A DNA stretch of 64,000 nt from Novosphingobium terrae (GTDB lineage Bacteria; Pseudomonadota; Alphaproteobacteria; Sphingomonadales; Sphingomonadaceae). Under the pieces are notes generated by a model. That model did no database searches. It was not told the DNA's origin and worked only from the letters and a program-made list of their open reading frames with translations. Position 1 is the stretch's first letter, and every line of letters starts with the position of its first letter. Where the stretch lies: assembly GCF_017163935.1 (NCBI RefSeq), contig NZ_JABVZR010000001.1, forward strand, positions 3,348,001-3,412,000, in the 5' to 3' direction. A program made the position numbers and the translations under genes. This document shows positions 8,916 to 19,132 of the stretch, piece after piece.

Positions 8916-11666
8916 ATGACCGAGGAATCCAGCCAGACGCTATCAGCCGACGTGGGCGCCGCCGCGCTTGACAAGACCTTCGACCCCACCGGGATCGAGG
9001 CCAAATGGTATGCCCATTGGGAACAGGGCGGCCTGTTCCGCCCCGCGCGCCCCGATGCCGCGCCCTTCACCATCGTCAACCCGCCGCCCAACGTCACGGG
9101 CAGCCTGCATATCGGCCATGCGCTGGACAACACGCTGCAGGACATCGTGATCCGTTACGAGCGCCTGCGCGGCAAGGACGCCCTGTGGGTGGTGGGCACC
9201 GACCATGCGGGCATCGCCACGCAGATGGTGGTCGAGCGCCAGATGGAGGCCCGTCAGGACAAGCGCACCAACTACACCCGCGAGGCCTTCATCGCGAAGG
9301 TGTGGGAGTGGAAGGCTGAATCCGGCGGCACGATCACCGGCCAGCTGCGCCGTCTGGGCTGCTCGATGGACTGGTCGCGCGAGCAGTTCACCATGGACCC
9401 GCATTTCACCGGCGCGGTGGTGAAGGTCTTCGTGGACCTCTACAATCAGGGGCTGATCTATCGCGACAAGCGTCTGGTCAACTGGGACCCCAAGCTGAAG
9501 ACCGCGATTTCCGACCTTGAGGTGGAAACGCAGGAAATTCAGGGCCATTTCTGGCACTTCCGCTATCCGCTGGCCGATGGCGTCACGCTGGCCGATGGCC
9601 GCGATCATATCGTGGTGGCCACCACCCGCCCCGAAACCATGCTGGCCGATATGGCTGTCGCAGTGAATGGCGAGGACCCGCGCTATCAGTCGGTGATCGG
9701 CAAGTATGTGAAGCTGCCGATCACGGGCCGTCTGGTGCCCATCGTGGCCGACGACCATGCCGACCCCGAGCTGGGCAGCGGCGCGGTGAAGATCACCCCG
9801 GGCCATGATTTCAACGACTTCGAGGTAGGCCGCCGCGCGGGGATTGCCGCTGGCGACATGCTCAACATGTTCGACGCCGACGCCAATGTGGTGCAGGTAA
9901 CGGACGGGCTGATCCCTGCCGAATACCTCGGCCTGCACCGCTTCAAGCGCGATGGCGTGGATGGCGCGCGTGAGGCTGTCGTCGCCGCGATGAAGGCGCT
10001 GGGCCTGCTGGTGCAGCACCCCGGCAAGGCGGACGCCGAGGGCAATGTGCCCATGCTGGACGCCGAGGCCCGCACCATCCAGACGCCCTTTGGCGACCGT
10101 GGCGGCGTGGTGATCGAGCCCTGGCTGACCGATCAGTGGTATGTGAATGCCGCCGAGCTGGCCAAGGCCCCGATCGAAGCCGTGAAGACCGGCGCCATCG
10201 AGATCGTGCCCAAGAGCTGGGAAAAGACCTATTTCAACTGGATGGACAACATCCAGCCGTGGTGCGTCAGCCGCCAGCTGTGGTGGGGTCACCAGATCCC
10301 GGCGTGGTATGGCGACGATGGCCAGTGCTATGTCGCGGAAACCGAAGCGGCGGCTCAGGCCAAGGCTGGGCCCGGCGTGGTGCTGACGCGCGATTCCGAC
10401 GTGCTCGACACATGGTTCTCCTCCGCCCTGTGGCCCTTCGCCACGCTGGGCTGGCCGGATCAGACGCCGGAGATGGTGGCGCGCCACTATCCCAACGATC
10501 TGCTGATCTCGGGCTTTGACATTCTGTTCTTCTGGTGCGCCCGCATGGCAATGCAGGGGATGCATTTCATGGGCGATGTCCCTTGGAAGCGCCTCTATCT
10601 GCATGGTCTGGTCCGCGCTTCGGACGGGCAGAAGATGTCCAAGTCCAAGGGCAATGTCGTCGATCCGCTGGGTCTGATCGACAAGTATGGCGCCGACGCT
10701 TTGCGCTTCTTCATGGCCGCGATGGAATCGCAGGGCCGCGATGTGAAGATGGATGAAAAGCGCGTCGAGGGTTATCGCAACTTCGCCACCAAGCTGTGGA
10801 ATGCCGCGCGTTTCTGCCAGTCGAACGGCATCACCGGCAGCACGTCGGTGGCCGCTCCGGCTGCCACCTCGGCGGTGAACAAGTGGATCATCGGCGAGGT
10901 GGTCGAGACGCTGGCCGCTATCGACAAGGCAATGGAGGACATGCGTTTCGACGCCGCCGCCGCCGCCATCTACCGCCTGGTCTGGAACCAGTTCTGCGAC
11001 TGGTATATCGAACTCATCAAGGGTCAGTTCGACGCGGAAACCAAGGCCGTGGCAGGCTGGGTGCTCGACCAGATTCTGGTCATGCTCCACCCCTTCATGC
11101 CCTTCGTGACCGAGGAGCTGTGGGAGAAGCTGGGCACGCGCGATGCGGCGCTGATCGTCTCGGCATGGCCCAAGCCCGAAGCCAGCGTGGATGCCGAGGC
11201 CCAGCGCGAGGTCGAATGGCTGATCGCGCTGATCGGCAATCTGCGCGGCGCCAAGGTGGAGCTGGGTCTGGCCCCCGGCGCGCGCCTCGAAGCCTATCTG
11301 CCCGAGCCGAGCGCCGCCACGCGCGGCATCATCGAGCGCAACCCCGGTGCCATCGACCGTCTGGCCCGCCTCTCTTCCATCCACTTCGCCCCCGCCCCTG
11401 CCGGCGCGGCGATGCAGGTGGGCGCGGGTGACGCCAGCCTGATCGTGCCGCTGGAAGGGCTGATCGACGTGGCCGCCGAAAAGGCGCGCCTCGCCAAGGC
11501 CATGGCCGTTTCGCAGAAGGAGCGGGATTCGCTCGACAAGCGCCTGTCGAACCCCGCCTTCGTGGAAAAGGCCAAGCCCGAGGCCATCGACAAGGCCCGC
11601 GCCGACCATGCCCATCACGCGGCAGAGGCCGAGCGTTTGGCGGCGGCGCTGGCGCGGCTGGGGTGA
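8916..11666 (+). CDS. valS: Valine--tRNA ligase
   Basis: This 916-residue class I synthetase has the HIGH signature (HIGH, 65-68, in [15 protein letters not shown]) and KMSKS (about 573, in [16 protein letters not shown]). The editing domain between them has [15 protein letters not shown]. The C-terminal end has the coiled-coil arm typical of ValRS (repeated Lys/Arg/Glu with [20 protein letters not shown]). I chose ATG 8916 because the 37 in-frame residues upstream look non-coding and overlap the promoter region. Length is normal. queE follows 1 bp later. Confidence 0.96.
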   Translation: MTEESSQTLSADVGAAALDKTFDPTGIEAKWYAHWEQGGLFRPARPDAAPFTIVNPPPNVTGSLHIGHALDNTLQDIVIRYERLRGKDALWVVGTDHAGIATQMVVERQMEARQDKRTNYTREAFIAKVWEWKAESGGTITGQLRRLGCSMDWSREQFTMDPHFTGAVVKVFVDLYNQGLIYRDKRLVNWDPKLKTAISDLEVETQEIQGHFWHFRYPLADGVTLADGRDHIVVATTRPETMLADMAVAVNGEDPRYQSVIGKYVKLPITGRLVPIVADDHADPELGSGAVKITPGHDFNDFEVGRRAGIAAGDMLNMFDADANVVQVTDGLIPAEYLGLHRFKRDGVDGAREAVVAAMKALGLLVQHPGKADAEGNVPMLDAEARTIQTPFGDRGGVVIEPWLTDQWYVNAAELAKAPIEAVKTGAIEIVPKSWEKTYFNWMDNIQPWCVSRQLWWGHQIPAWYGDDGQCYVAETEAAAQAKAGPGVVLTRDSDVLDTWFSSALWPFATLGWPDQTPEMVARHYPNDLLISGFDILFFWCARMAMQGMHFMGDVPWKRLYLHGLVRASDGQKMSKSKGNVVDPLGLIDKYGADALRFFMAAMESQGRDVKMDEKRVEGYRNFATKLWNAARFCQSNGITGSTSVAAPAATSAVNKWIIGEVVETLAAIDKAMEDMRFDAAAAAIYRLVWNQFCDWYIELIKGQFDAETKAVAGWVLDQILVMLHPFMPFVTEELWEKLGTRDAALIVSAWPKPEASVDAEAQREVEWLIALIGNLRGAKVELGLAPGARLEAYLPEPSAATRGIIERNPGAIDRLARLSSIHFAPAPAGAAMQVGAGDASLIVPLEGLIDVAAEKARLAKAMAVSQKERDSLDKRLSNPAFVEKAKPEAIDKARADHAHHAAEAERLAAALARLG

Positions 11667-11667
11667 T

Positions 11668-12411
11668 ATGCTCGCGCTGGCTACGATAACTCCCGGGAAA
11701 CCGGAGATTTTTGCCGCGTTGCAAGGTGAAGGGGCGTCCATCGGGCGCCCCTGCGTCTTCCTGCGCCTGTCGCGCTGCAATCTGGCCTGCCAGTGGTGCG
11801 ACACCGCCTACACCTGGCATTTCGAGGGCGACAACCGCCCGCACAAGGACGGCATCGCCTTCTCCCGCACCGACAATCAGGTGACGTGGAGCGAGGAGGA
11901 AACCGCCAACCGCATCAAGGAATTGGGCGGCCATCTGCCTTTCCCGCGCCTGGTCATCACCGGCGGCGAGCCGCTGCTGCAAGGCCCGGCGCTGGTCAAG
12001 CTGCTGGCCCATCTGCCCGGCTGGCGCATCGAGATCGAGAGCAACGGCACCGTCGCGCCTTCCCCCAAGCTCGATCCGCTGATCGCCCAGTTCAACATCA
12101 GCCCGAAGCTGGCCCATTCCGGCAACCCCGCCGATCTGGCCCTGCCCCCCGCGCGGCTCGACGCATGGGCAGCGGAACCGCGCGCCTGGTTCAAATTCGT
12201 GGTCGCCACGCCCGATGATGTCGAGCAGGTGCGCGCGCTGGCCGCCGTTCACGCCATCCCTGCCGAGCGCATCTTCCTGATGGCCGAGGGCCGCGACAGC
12301 GCCACCTTACGCAGCCGCCAGATCTGGCTGGCCGACCTTTGCATGGAATTGGGATACAGCCTGACAGACCGGCTACACATCCATCTCTCAGGCGATACAA
12401 GGGGTACATGA
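11668..12411 (+). CDS. queE: 7-carboxy-7-deazaguanine synthase
   Basis: This 247-residue radical SAM protein has the cluster motif C-x3-C-x2-C at Cys37, Cys41 and Cys44 (CNLACQWC), which is the QueE variant. Further matches are the N-terminal FAALQGEGASIGRPCVF and the ITGGEPLLQ motif. It converts 6-carboxy-tetrahydropterin into CDG in the pathway to preQ0 and queuosine. No other que genes are near. It starts one base after valS stops and is probably co-transcribed. Confidence 0.9.
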   Translation: MLALATITPGKPEIFAALQGEGASIGRPCVFLRLSRCNLACQWCDTAYTWHFEGDNRPHKDGIAFSRTDNQVTWSEEETANRIKELGGHLPFPRLVITGGEPLLQGPALVKLLAHLPGWRIEIESNGTVAPSPKLDPLIAQFNISPKLAHSGNPADLALPPARLDAWAAEPRAWFKFVVATPDDVEQVRALAAVHAIPAERIFLMAEGRDSATLRSRQIWLADLCMELGYSLTDRLHIHLSGDTRGT

Positions 12412-12418
12412 GGGGCAC

Positions 12419-13834
12419 ATGAGCGACGCACTTGCCGATACAGCCCCGACCCCGCCGATGGCCCGCCTGCGCGGCGATCTGACGCAAGGGCCGATCCTGA
12501 AGACCCTGCTGGCCTTCTCGATCCCCACGCTGATCTCGAACCTGCTGCAGACGCTCAACGGCACGATCAACTCGATCTGGGTCGGGCGGCTGATCGGCAA
12601 TTCGGCGCTGGCGGCCACGGCCAATGTCAACATCGTGATGTTCCTGACCATGGCCGCGGTCTTCGGCTTCGGCATGGCCACCACCGTGCGCGTCGGCCAG
12701 CATTTCGGCGCGCGGGACGTGCCCGCCGCCCGCGCCACCTTCGGCACCGGCGTGGGCTTCTGCCTGATCATCTCGGTCGTCGTGGGCCTGCTGGGCTGGC
12801 GCCTCTCCGGCCCGCTGCTCGACGCGCTGGGCACGCCGGGCGAAAGCCGCGGCGAGGCGCTGGACTACCTCACCGTCACCTTCCTGACGCTGCCGCTGGG
12901 CACGCTCTCGATCATGGTGGCGATGGGGCTGCGCGGCGTGGGCAATTCCAAACTGCCGCTCTATGCCATGATCCTCACCGTGGCGATCGACGTCGCCATG
13001 AACCCCCTGCTGATCCGCGGCATCGGCCCGATCCCGGCGCTGGGCATCACCGGCAGCGCGCTTTCCACCGCCACCGCCAACTTCGCGGGCTGTGTGGCCA
13101 TGATCGGCTGGATCTATTGGAAAGACCTGCCGCTGCGCCTGCGCGGCGCCGAACTGGGCTGGCTCTGGCCCCGCCGCAACGAGCTGGCCTATGTCATCAC
13201 CAAGGGCCTGCCCATGGGCGCGCAGATGCTGGTGGTCTCCTCCGCCGGCGTGGTGATGGTGCGGCTGGTCAACCATGAGGGCGCCGCCACCGCCGCCGCC
13301 TATGGCGCCGCCATGCAGCTGTGGAACTACCTCCAGATGCCCGCCTTCGCCATCGCCAGCGGGGTGAGCGCCATGGTCGCCCAGAACATCGGCGCCGGGC
13401 AGCACGAGCGGGTGAAAGACATCACCTGGCAGGGGCTGGTCTCCACCACGATCTTCACCATCTCCATGGCGACGCTGATGGTGGTTTTCGCCCGCGCGCC
13501 GCTGGTGCTGTTTCTGGGCAGCCACAGCCCCGCACTGCCCATCGCCAGCCATATGCAGGCCATCGTTACATGGTCCTACGCGCTGACGGGGATCATGATG
13601 ATCCTCTCCGGAACGATGCGGGCCTATGGAGCGGTGATCACGCCGCTGGTGGTGATCTTTATCTCGCTCTACCCGGTGCGGCTGGGGTTCTATTACGCCG
13701 CCTATCACTGGATCGGATCGGAAGCGCTGTGGTGGGCTTATCCGGTGGGTTCGGCCGTGTCGGTGGCGCTGATGGTCGGGGCCTATATGCGGCCCGGTTG
13801 GCGGGAGAAGGTTTTGCTTCGGGGCAAGAAGTAA
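12419..13834 (+). CDS. MATE-family efflux transporter
   Basis: This 471-residue protein has the twelve-helix layout of MATE carriers in two halves. The N-terminal half has TQGPILKTLLAFSIPTLISNLLQTL and NSIWVGRLIGNSALAA; the second half repeats the pattern with GLPMGAQMLVVSSAGVVMVRLV. These transporters export organic cations or drugs in exchange for H+ or Na+. The sequence does not fix the substrate. It begins 7 bp after queE and ends just before a dispersed repeat copy. Confidence 0.88.
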   Translation: MSDALADTAPTPPMARLRGDLTQGPILKTLLAFSIPTLISNLLQTLNGTINSIWVGRLIGNSALAATANVNIVMFLTMAAVFGFGMATTVRVGQHFGARDVPAARATFGTGVGFCLIISVVVGLLGWRLSGPLLDALGTPGESRGEALDYLTVTFLTLPLGTLSIMVAMGLRGVGNSKLPLYAMILTVAIDVAMNPLLIRGIGPIPALGITGSALSTATANFAGCVAMIGWIYWKDLPLRLRGAELGWLWPRRNELAYVITKGLPMGAQMLVVSSAGVVMVRLVNHEGAATAAAYGAAMQLWNYLQMPAFAIASGVSAMVAQNIGAGQHERVKDITWQGLVSTTIFTISMATLMVVFARAPLVLFLGSHSPALPIASHMQAIVTWSYALTGIMMILSGTMRAYGAVITPLVVIFISLYPVRLGFYYAAYHWIGSEALWWAYPVGSAVSVALMVGAYMRPGWREKVLLRGKK

Positions 13835-13838
13835 GGAC

Positions 13839-14107
13839 AATGCGAGGGGGGAGTCTTTAGTTGGTCGCATCTCTCAAGAGAGATGCTCCGGGCCCTCGCG
13901 CTCCCGGAACCTCTTCCGACACATAGCGCAGTGGTATCCCAGCGGTGCGCAAACTTTCCACGGGCACAGAAAAGGCGCCGCAGGCAGAAATGCCCCGGCG
14001 CCTTGTCAGCGTTTGAAAGCCTGCGGCGCGGCAATCTGGGCGCAAGGCCGAACCCTAGCGCAAGGTAGACATTCAAGGGAGCGCGAGGGTTATGACCCTC
14101 GCATCTT
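13839..14107 (-). repeat. Dispersed intergenic element, copy A (inverted orientation)
   Basis: Read on the minus strand this copy starts with a hairpin end (GATGCGAGGG ... CCCTCGCGCTCCC). It continues through a core containing GCGCCGCAGGCTTT and TGCCTGCGGCGCC, and ends in the mirror-image hairpin. It matches copies B (23006), C (27838) and D (37358). Its far hairpin is enlarged by about 35 bases that themselves contain a small palindrome (CATCTCT..AGAGATG). It fills the gap between the convergent MATE and HerA-like genes, so no gene is expected here. The stem AGGCGCC/GGCGCCTTTT inside could terminate transcription. Confidence 0.85.
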
Positions 14108-14129
14108 CTCTTCTACCCCCTGAAAACCC

Positions 14130-15830
14130 TTATCGCCCCTGAGCCCGCCACCGCTGCACGGTTCGGGCAACCATTTCGTCCTCGCCCCCGGCCTGACGCC
14201 ACAGCTCGCTGAACGAAGGATCGGACGAGGCCGGGCGCTTTTCCGGCTCCAGATCGTCGAAAGCGATGCGCATCGGCACGGAGACGCCCTCGCCCACCAC
14301 GATACACTCGCGGTTGCGCAGGGCGGGGATCGAATCGAGGAAAGCCTTGCCGCCTTCGGGCATCGCCGCCTTCACAAAGGCCTGATCGCGATCATTGTTC
14401 AGACGCATGGAAATGATCGTGCCGACCTGCGACAGCACGCCCTCGGCCAGATCCGAAGGCCGCTGAGTCACCAGACCCAGCGCCACGCCATATTTACGCC
14501 CTTCCTTGGCGATGCGCGACAGGATGCGGCCCACCGAGCTGTCATCGGCATGCTTCTCGCTGGGGACGTAGCGGTGGGCTTCCTCGCACACCAGCAGGAT
14601 CGGGTTGGTCTGCTCGCGGCGCGACCAGATGGCGAAATCGAACACCAGACGCGAGAGCAACGCCACCACGGTGGAGGTGATCTCCGAAGGCACGCCGGAG
14701 ACATCGATGATCGAGATCGGGCGCCCGCGCGCGGGCAGGCGGAACATGCGGCCGATCACCTCGACCATCGTGTCGCCCACCAGCATGCCGGAGAAGAGGA
14801 ACTGATAGCGCCGGTCACCCTTCAGCTCTTCGAGGCGCGCCTTGATGCGCATGTAGGGGGCGGTGTTGGTGGCCTTGTCCAGCTTGCCCATCTCGTTCTG
14901 GAGGATCGCGCCCAGATCGGAGAGCAGATAGGGAATCGGCGAATCCACCGTGATGCGGCCCACATCCTCGGCCAGACGGTTCTTCTGGCGGGCCTGCAGC
15001 ACGCAGCGGGCGAGAATCTCGGCATCGATCTGCCGCATGTCACCCCGGCTGGAGAGGAGGATTTCGCAATGCTCCTCGAAATTCATCAGCCAGTAGGGGA
15101 GCTGCAGGTTGGAGACATCCAGCGTCATGCCCTCGTTGCGGAACGCGCTGGCATATTCGCCGTGCGGGTCGATCATCAGCACATGGCCCTGCGGGGCGCT
15201 CTGGCAGATGCGGTGGAGGATCAGGGCGAGGCTGGTCGATTTGCCCGTGCCGGTCGAGCCCAGCAGCGCGAAATGCTTGCCCAGCAGCGCATCGATGTAG
15301 AGGCTGCCACGAATGTCGCGGGTGGGGAAGACGGTGCCCACCTCAATGGCGTTGCGCCCGTCTCCGGCATAGACGGCCTGAAGATCGCGGGTGGTGGTCG
15401 GGTAAACGAAAGCGCCGGGCAGCGGATAGTTGGTGACGCCGCGGCGGAAGGAGGCGATCCCGCCATGCTCGGCATCGGCCATGCCTTCGCCGAGGAAATC
15501 GACGGTGGCCAGCACGCCCTCGCCCGCGCGGCGGCCCTGCTTCTGCTCGCGCACGCTGGCCAGCAGCCAGCGGTTGCCATGGCGGATGCGGATCTGGCTG
15601 CCGACCTGCCCGGACAGTGCAATCGCCGGATCGGTATCGCGCCCGCATTCGACCAGCCGGTCAAGGTCCAGCGCCACCACCGAGCCACCACCGGCGATCT
15701 CGATCAGCACGCCGATCGGCAGCACGGCATTGTCCTGCGGAATGCCCGTGGCGCCCGCGTTCATGGGAGACGAAGCCCCTTCGGCTTGCGCGCCTGCAAG
15801 GGTGAAAGCCTGATGATGGTTGGCCAGCAT
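14130..15830 (-). CDS. HerA-like ATPase/helicase
   Basis: This 566-residue protein has an N-terminal HAS-barrel region (about 35-115) and a HerA/FtsK-type ATPase. Walker A is GSTGTGKS (191-198), Walker B is ILLVCEEAHRY (about 415), and GLVTQRPSDL supplies a sensor-like motif. HerA proteins are hexameric DNA translocases; those paired with NurA resect DNA ends, and others act in defence. No NurA or SIR2 partner lies beside it, so it is probably a housekeeping version common in this order. A second possible start is Met23. It is convergent with the MATE gene. Confidence 0.82.
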   Translation of the reverse strand: MLANHHQAFTLAGAQAEGASSPMNAGATGIPQDNAVLPIGVLIEIAGGGSVVALDLDRLVECGRDTDPAIALSGQVGSQIRIRHGNRWLLASVREQKQGRRAGEGVLATVDFLGEGMADAEHGGIASFRRGVTNYPLPGAFVYPTTTRDLQAVYAGDGRNAIEVGTVFPTRDIRGSLYIDALLGKHFALLGSTGTGKSTSLALILHRICQSAPQGHVLMIDPHGEYASAFRNEGMTLDVSNLQLPYWLMNFEEHCEILLSSRGDMRQIDAEILARCVLQARQKNRLAEDVGRITVDSPIPYLLSDLGAILQNEMGKLDKATNTAPYMRIKARLEELKGDRRYQFLFSGMLVGDTMVEVIGRMFRLPARGRPISIIDVSGVPSEITSTVVALLSRLVFDFAIWSRREQTNPILLVCEEAHRYVPSEKHADDSSVGRILSRIAKEGRKYGVALGLVTQRPSDLAEGVLSQVGTIISMRLNNDRDQAFVKAAMPEGGKAFLDSIPALRNRECIVVGEGVSVPMRIAFDDLEPEKRPASSDPSFSELWRQAGGEDEMVARTVQRWRAQGR

Positions 15831-16025
15831 AAGCGGTGCCCGATCTTCTGCGCTGAATCCATATTGGGCACAGCCTTAGGCAGGCTTGGTTAATTTTAAC
15901 CTAACGCCGGTTCGTAATTCGCAAAGGATATCCGCCTAGAGCCTTTTTGCAGATCGCGAACAGGCTCTATTTCTGATGCCGCCTTTTCCGTGCCGCTGAC
16001 CGCAACCGGCCAGCTGGAACAGGCT

Positions 16026-16826
16026 TCAACGCCTGACGAACAGCCGCCCGGCCAGCCAGCCCATCAGCACCGAAAGGCCCACCGCCAACAGGCCATAGGC
16101 GAAGGCGCTGTGATGGGAAAAATCGGCGACGGCCTTTTCCATGCCCTCCTTGCGCACCTCCACGCGGGAGACGGCAGAGGCCAGCACGCGGCCCTGGCTG
16201 ATGGCGAAGGTCTCGGCGGTGTAGGTGCCGGTCTGCACGCTGGAAGGCAGCGAGATGCGCGCCCGATAGAGCACCTGATCGGTGATCGTCACGCCATGCT
16301 CGTTCTGGCCATAGAGGCCGCGCCGCACCATCAGATCGGCGAGGCCCGAGGAAAAGCGCTTTTGCAGCGCCGGGTCCACCGCCCCGCCGCCCGGTGAAAG
16401 CTGCAGCGAATCGAGGCCCATCTCATAGATGGCGGCGGTGCGCTCATCGACGATCTTGCTGATGGGCCGCGTGGAAGCCATGGCATAGAAGCTGGGCACC
16501 GAGCGCAAGGTGGTGCTGTCGGCATTGACCCACATGCCCGCCACCTTGCGCTTTTCGCGCAGCACCATGGGGCTCGTCGGCCCTTCCAGCACCACCACGA
16601 TATCGTAATCGCGGCCCGCGCGGTGGCCCTCGGGGGTCATGATCGCGCCATAGAGCAGCAGATCGGCGCCGGTGAAGCCCTGCCGCAACAGCACCTCATG
16701 CTGCGAAACATCGGGCACGAGGATGGGGCGCGGTGCGGGCGCCCTCGCCCCCGTCAGCGCGACCAATGCCGCCGCCAGCAGTCCGAAGCGCCGGATCACA
16801 GCCCCTTCCTCCCGCCACCCGCTCAC
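16026..16826 (-). CDS. TIGR02186-family membrane-anchored protein
   Basis: This 266-residue protein has an N-terminal hydrophobic segment (about 10-24), a large periplasmic part beginning LVPDVSQHEVLLRQGFTGADLLLYGA, and a C-terminal membrane helix (about 236-260) ending in GRLFVRR. These features match TIGR02186, a family of unknown function that regularly follows a TSUP exporter gene. The GTG start overlaps the exporter stop codon in GTGA, so the two are translationally coupled. The conserved pairing suggests it helps the exporter, perhaps on the periplasmic side. Confidence 0.82.
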   Translation of the reverse strand: MSGWREEGAVIRRFGLLAAALVALTGARAPAPRPILVPDVSQHEVLLRQGFTGADLLLYGAIMTPEGHRAGRDYDIVVVLEGPTSPMVLREKRKVAGMWVNADSTTLRSVPSFYAMASTRPISKIVDERTAAIYEMGLDSLQLSPGGGAVDPALQKRFSSGLADLMVRRGLYGQNEHGVTITDQVLYRARISLPSSVQTGTYTAETFAISQGRVLASAVSRVEVRKEGMEKAVADFSHHSAFAYGLLAVGLSVLMGWLAGRLFVRR

Positions 16827-17725
16827 AATGGCGTGACCGTGAAGATTTCGTCGGGATGCCAGGTCAGCCCCAGCGCCATGCGCGCCGCCACCGCCAGCAC
16901 GATCAGCGCCAGCGCCAGCCGCAGCTTCACCGGAGAGGCCTTGGCGGCAAACAAAGTGCCCAATTGCGCCCCCGTCACCGATCCCAGCAGCAGCAGCGCG
17001 GCCAGCACCACATCCACCGCATGGGTGGTGAGCGCATGGATCATGGTGGTGGCCATGGTGACGAAGAGGATCTGGAACAGGCTGGTGCCCACCACCACCC
17101 CCGCGCTCATGCCCAGAATGTAGAGCATCGCGGGCACCAGCACGAAGCCGCCGCCGATGCCCATCAGCATGGTGAGGATGCCGGTGAAGATGCCCAGCAG
17201 CAGCGGCGCCAGCGGCGAAATATACAGGCCCGAGCGATAGAAGCGCCAGCGCAGCGGCAGTGTGGCCACCAGCGGGTGATGGCGGCGCTTGGCGGCCTCT
17301 CCGGCGGTGCCGCGCATGGTCTGGATGCTCTCCTTGGCCATCAACCCGCCGATCGAGCCCAGCATCACCACATAGAGGATGTTGATGACCGTATCGATCT
17401 GCCCCAGCTTCTGAAGCAGGTTGAACAGCGCCGATCCCAGTCCCGCGCCGATGATGCCGCCCGCCACCAGCACCCCGCCCATCTGATAATCCACCCCGCC
17501 GCGCTTGCCATGGGCGATCACGCCCGAGACGCTGGCGCCCGTCACCTGAGTCGCGGCGCTGGCGGCGGCCACCGTGGGCGGAATGCCGTAGAAGATCAGC
17601 AGCGGGGTGGTCAGAAAGCCGCCGCCCACGCCGAACATGCCCGAAAGCAGGCCGGTGAGCATCCCCAGCCCGACGATGACAAGTCCGTTGACCGAAAGAT
17701 TGGCGATGGGAAGATAAACATCCAT
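16823..17725 (-). CDS. TauE/SafE (TSUP) family exporter
   Basis: This 300-residue integral membrane protein has two half-repeats, the first with LTGLLSGMFGVGGGFLTTPLLIFYGIPP and the second with LTMLMGIGGGFVLVPAMLYILGM. The paired GxGGGF motifs are the TSUP signature. Family members export sulfite, sulfoacetate or other sulfur-containing or organic anions. I chose ATG 17725; a TTG four codons upstream is possible. It is the first gene of a pair with the TIGR02186 protein. Confidence 0.85.
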   Translation of the reverse strand: MDVYLPIANLSVNGLVIVGLGMLTGLLSGMFGVGGGFLTTPLLIFYGIPPTVAAASAATQVTGASVSGVIAHGKRGGVDYQMGGVLVAGGIIGAGLGSALFNLLQKLGQIDTVINILYVVMLGSIGGLMAKESIQTMRGTAGEAAKRRHHPLVATLPLRWRFYRSGLYISPLAPLLLGIFTGILTMLMGIGGGFVLVPAMLYILGMSAGVVVGTSLFQILFVTMATTMIHALTTHAVDVVLAALLLLGSVTGAQLGTLFAAKASPVKLRLALALIVLAVAARMALGLTWHPDEIFTVTPL

Positions 17726-17953
17726 GAGTGCAGGCAAACTAGCGCCCCGGCGCCGCGCTGGAAAGGCCGGATCGGCGGATGGGGCCTTGATTGTGGCCCG
17801 GTGTCAGCCTTTGCCCCTCCGATCCCCCGCCAGAGGCTGAGGTGCAGGAGGCGGCACCACTCATCCCGTGCAGTTGTTTTTCCGCATGGGATCAGATCTT
17901 TGGTCCTTGCCGCATTGATTGAACCTGTTTTGCGAAGAATTTGGAAAAAACGT

Positions 17954-19132
17954 TCAGAAGCCCGCTGCCAATGTCAGGGCCGGGCCTGACCCCGGCATGG
18001 CCTGGCCTGCCACGCGAAAGCGCCAGTCGAGCGAGAGATGCGCTCCCGCACGCGCCGTGGCGAAAGCGACCGTTGCGCCCGGGCCCATGTCCAGCCGCCC
18101 TGCCCCTTGCTGTGCGCCGCCCCAGATCCCGCCACCCAGCCGGACCTCGCTACGGCCCTGGCGACCAGCGATATGCTCCAGCCGGAACTGGCCGTCGATG
18201 AAGGGCGTGGCGGCCACACCGCCGACATAGCCACCCTGCACATAGGTTTCGGCGCGCATGGCCAGCGGCAGCAGCACGGGCGGAAGCTGGGTGACCAGCG
18301 TGACAGCCGGGCGCAGATGGGTCCGCCCGCCGACAAAGCGGCTGATCCGCGCCTCTGCCATGGCGGAGAGCGGCAGGGCGGGGATGGGCCGCGCAGCAAG
18401 GCCCAGCGCCGCCTCACGCTCGCCCGTGCCGTTGAGGGCGCCATAGGCTCGCCCATAGACTTCGGGGCGGAACGGATTGGCAGGCGCCAGACGATAGCGC
18501 AGCACCGCCCCCAGCTGGTTGGCGCCATAGCTGGGCAGCAGCAGCGAACCGCCGGGCGCGCTGCCCCCGCCTTGCCTCACCAGCAGCCAGCCATCGGCGG
18601 ACCAGCGCGGCAGCACCGGGCGATGAGCGGGCGCGGAGGGCGCTTCGAGCATCGGCGCAGCCCGAGGTGGCGTGAGTGCCGGAACCGCTCGTTCCGGATC
18701 AGCGCCTGCTCCCTTGGCCGGAAAGACAAGCGGCAGATTCGCCACGGCGGCCATCAGCATCAGCTCATGCGCGCCCTCTGCCATGGCGGCCAGCGGAACG
18801 GATGGCGGCGGTTTGACCAGAGGCCCGACAGGTAACAGGCTTTGGGCAGGCAACAGGTCACGGATGAGGGGCGGATGGCGAAGGGAGCCAGGCAAGGAGG
18901 AGGCCACCCTTCCCTCAAGATGAGGCGCGGCAGATGCCGCCAATGTCCGAAGCCGCGGTGACACAGGCGATCGCGCGATCAGCCCGGGCGCCTCCCCGAA
19001 CTGCGTGCCCGCGCCGCCCCAAACGGTCACATTGCATGTCGCGGCCCGTGCCCCGACCCAGCCGAACACAATCGCCGCCAACACCCAGACCGGCTGCCCC
19101 TTGCGGCGCTGGCGATCCGGCAGGGCACTCAC
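17954..19132 (-). CDS. Exported, probable outer-membrane barrel protein paired with NfrB-like enzyme
   Basis: This 392-residue protein starts at GTG 19132 inside the GTGA overlap with the glycosyltransferase stop. A hydrophobic segment (about 13-28, VWVLAAIVFGWVGARA) serves as signal or anchor. From about residue 195 the protein shows alternating short strands rich in Ala, Gly and aromatic residues (LRYRLAPANPF, RAETYVQGGYVGG, LSLDWRFRVAG) and ends in Phe, as many barrel proteins do. This resembles the C-terminal domain of NfrA, the phage N4 receptor partner of NfrB, but it lacks NfrA's long repeat region. The function is inferred from the neighbour. Confidence 0.6.
   Translation of the reverse strand: MSALPDRQRRKGQPVWVLAAIVFGWVGARAATCNVTVWGGAGTQFGEAPGLIARSPVSPRLRTLAASAAPHLEGRVASSLPGSLRHPPLIRDLLPAQSLLPVGPLVKPPPSVPLAAMAEGAHELMLMAAVANLPLVFPAKGAGADPERAVPALTPPRAAPMLEAPSAPAHRPVLPRWSADGWLLVRQGGGSAPGGSLLLPSYGANQLGAVLRYRLAPANPFRPEVYGRAYGALNGTGEREAALGLAARPIPALPLSAMAEARISRFVGGRTHLRPAVTLVTQLPPVLLPLAMRAETYVQGGYVGGVAATPFIDGQFRLEHIAGRQGRSEVRLGGGIWGGAQQGAGRLDMGPGATVAFATARAGAHLSLDWRFRVAGQAMPGSGPALTLAAGF

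Noticed and set aside
8943..11804. 953-codon minus-strand frame opposite valS
   Set aside because: It mirrors the valS codons; valS has HIGH and KMSKS and normal length. Such long shadows are expected with over 85% G/C at third positions.
15938..15971. TAGAGCC ... GGCTCTA inverted repeat between HerA-like and TIGR02186 genes
   Set aside because: Only a 7-bp stem with a loop of about 19 bases and no T run in the direction of either gene; too weak to call a terminator or operator.
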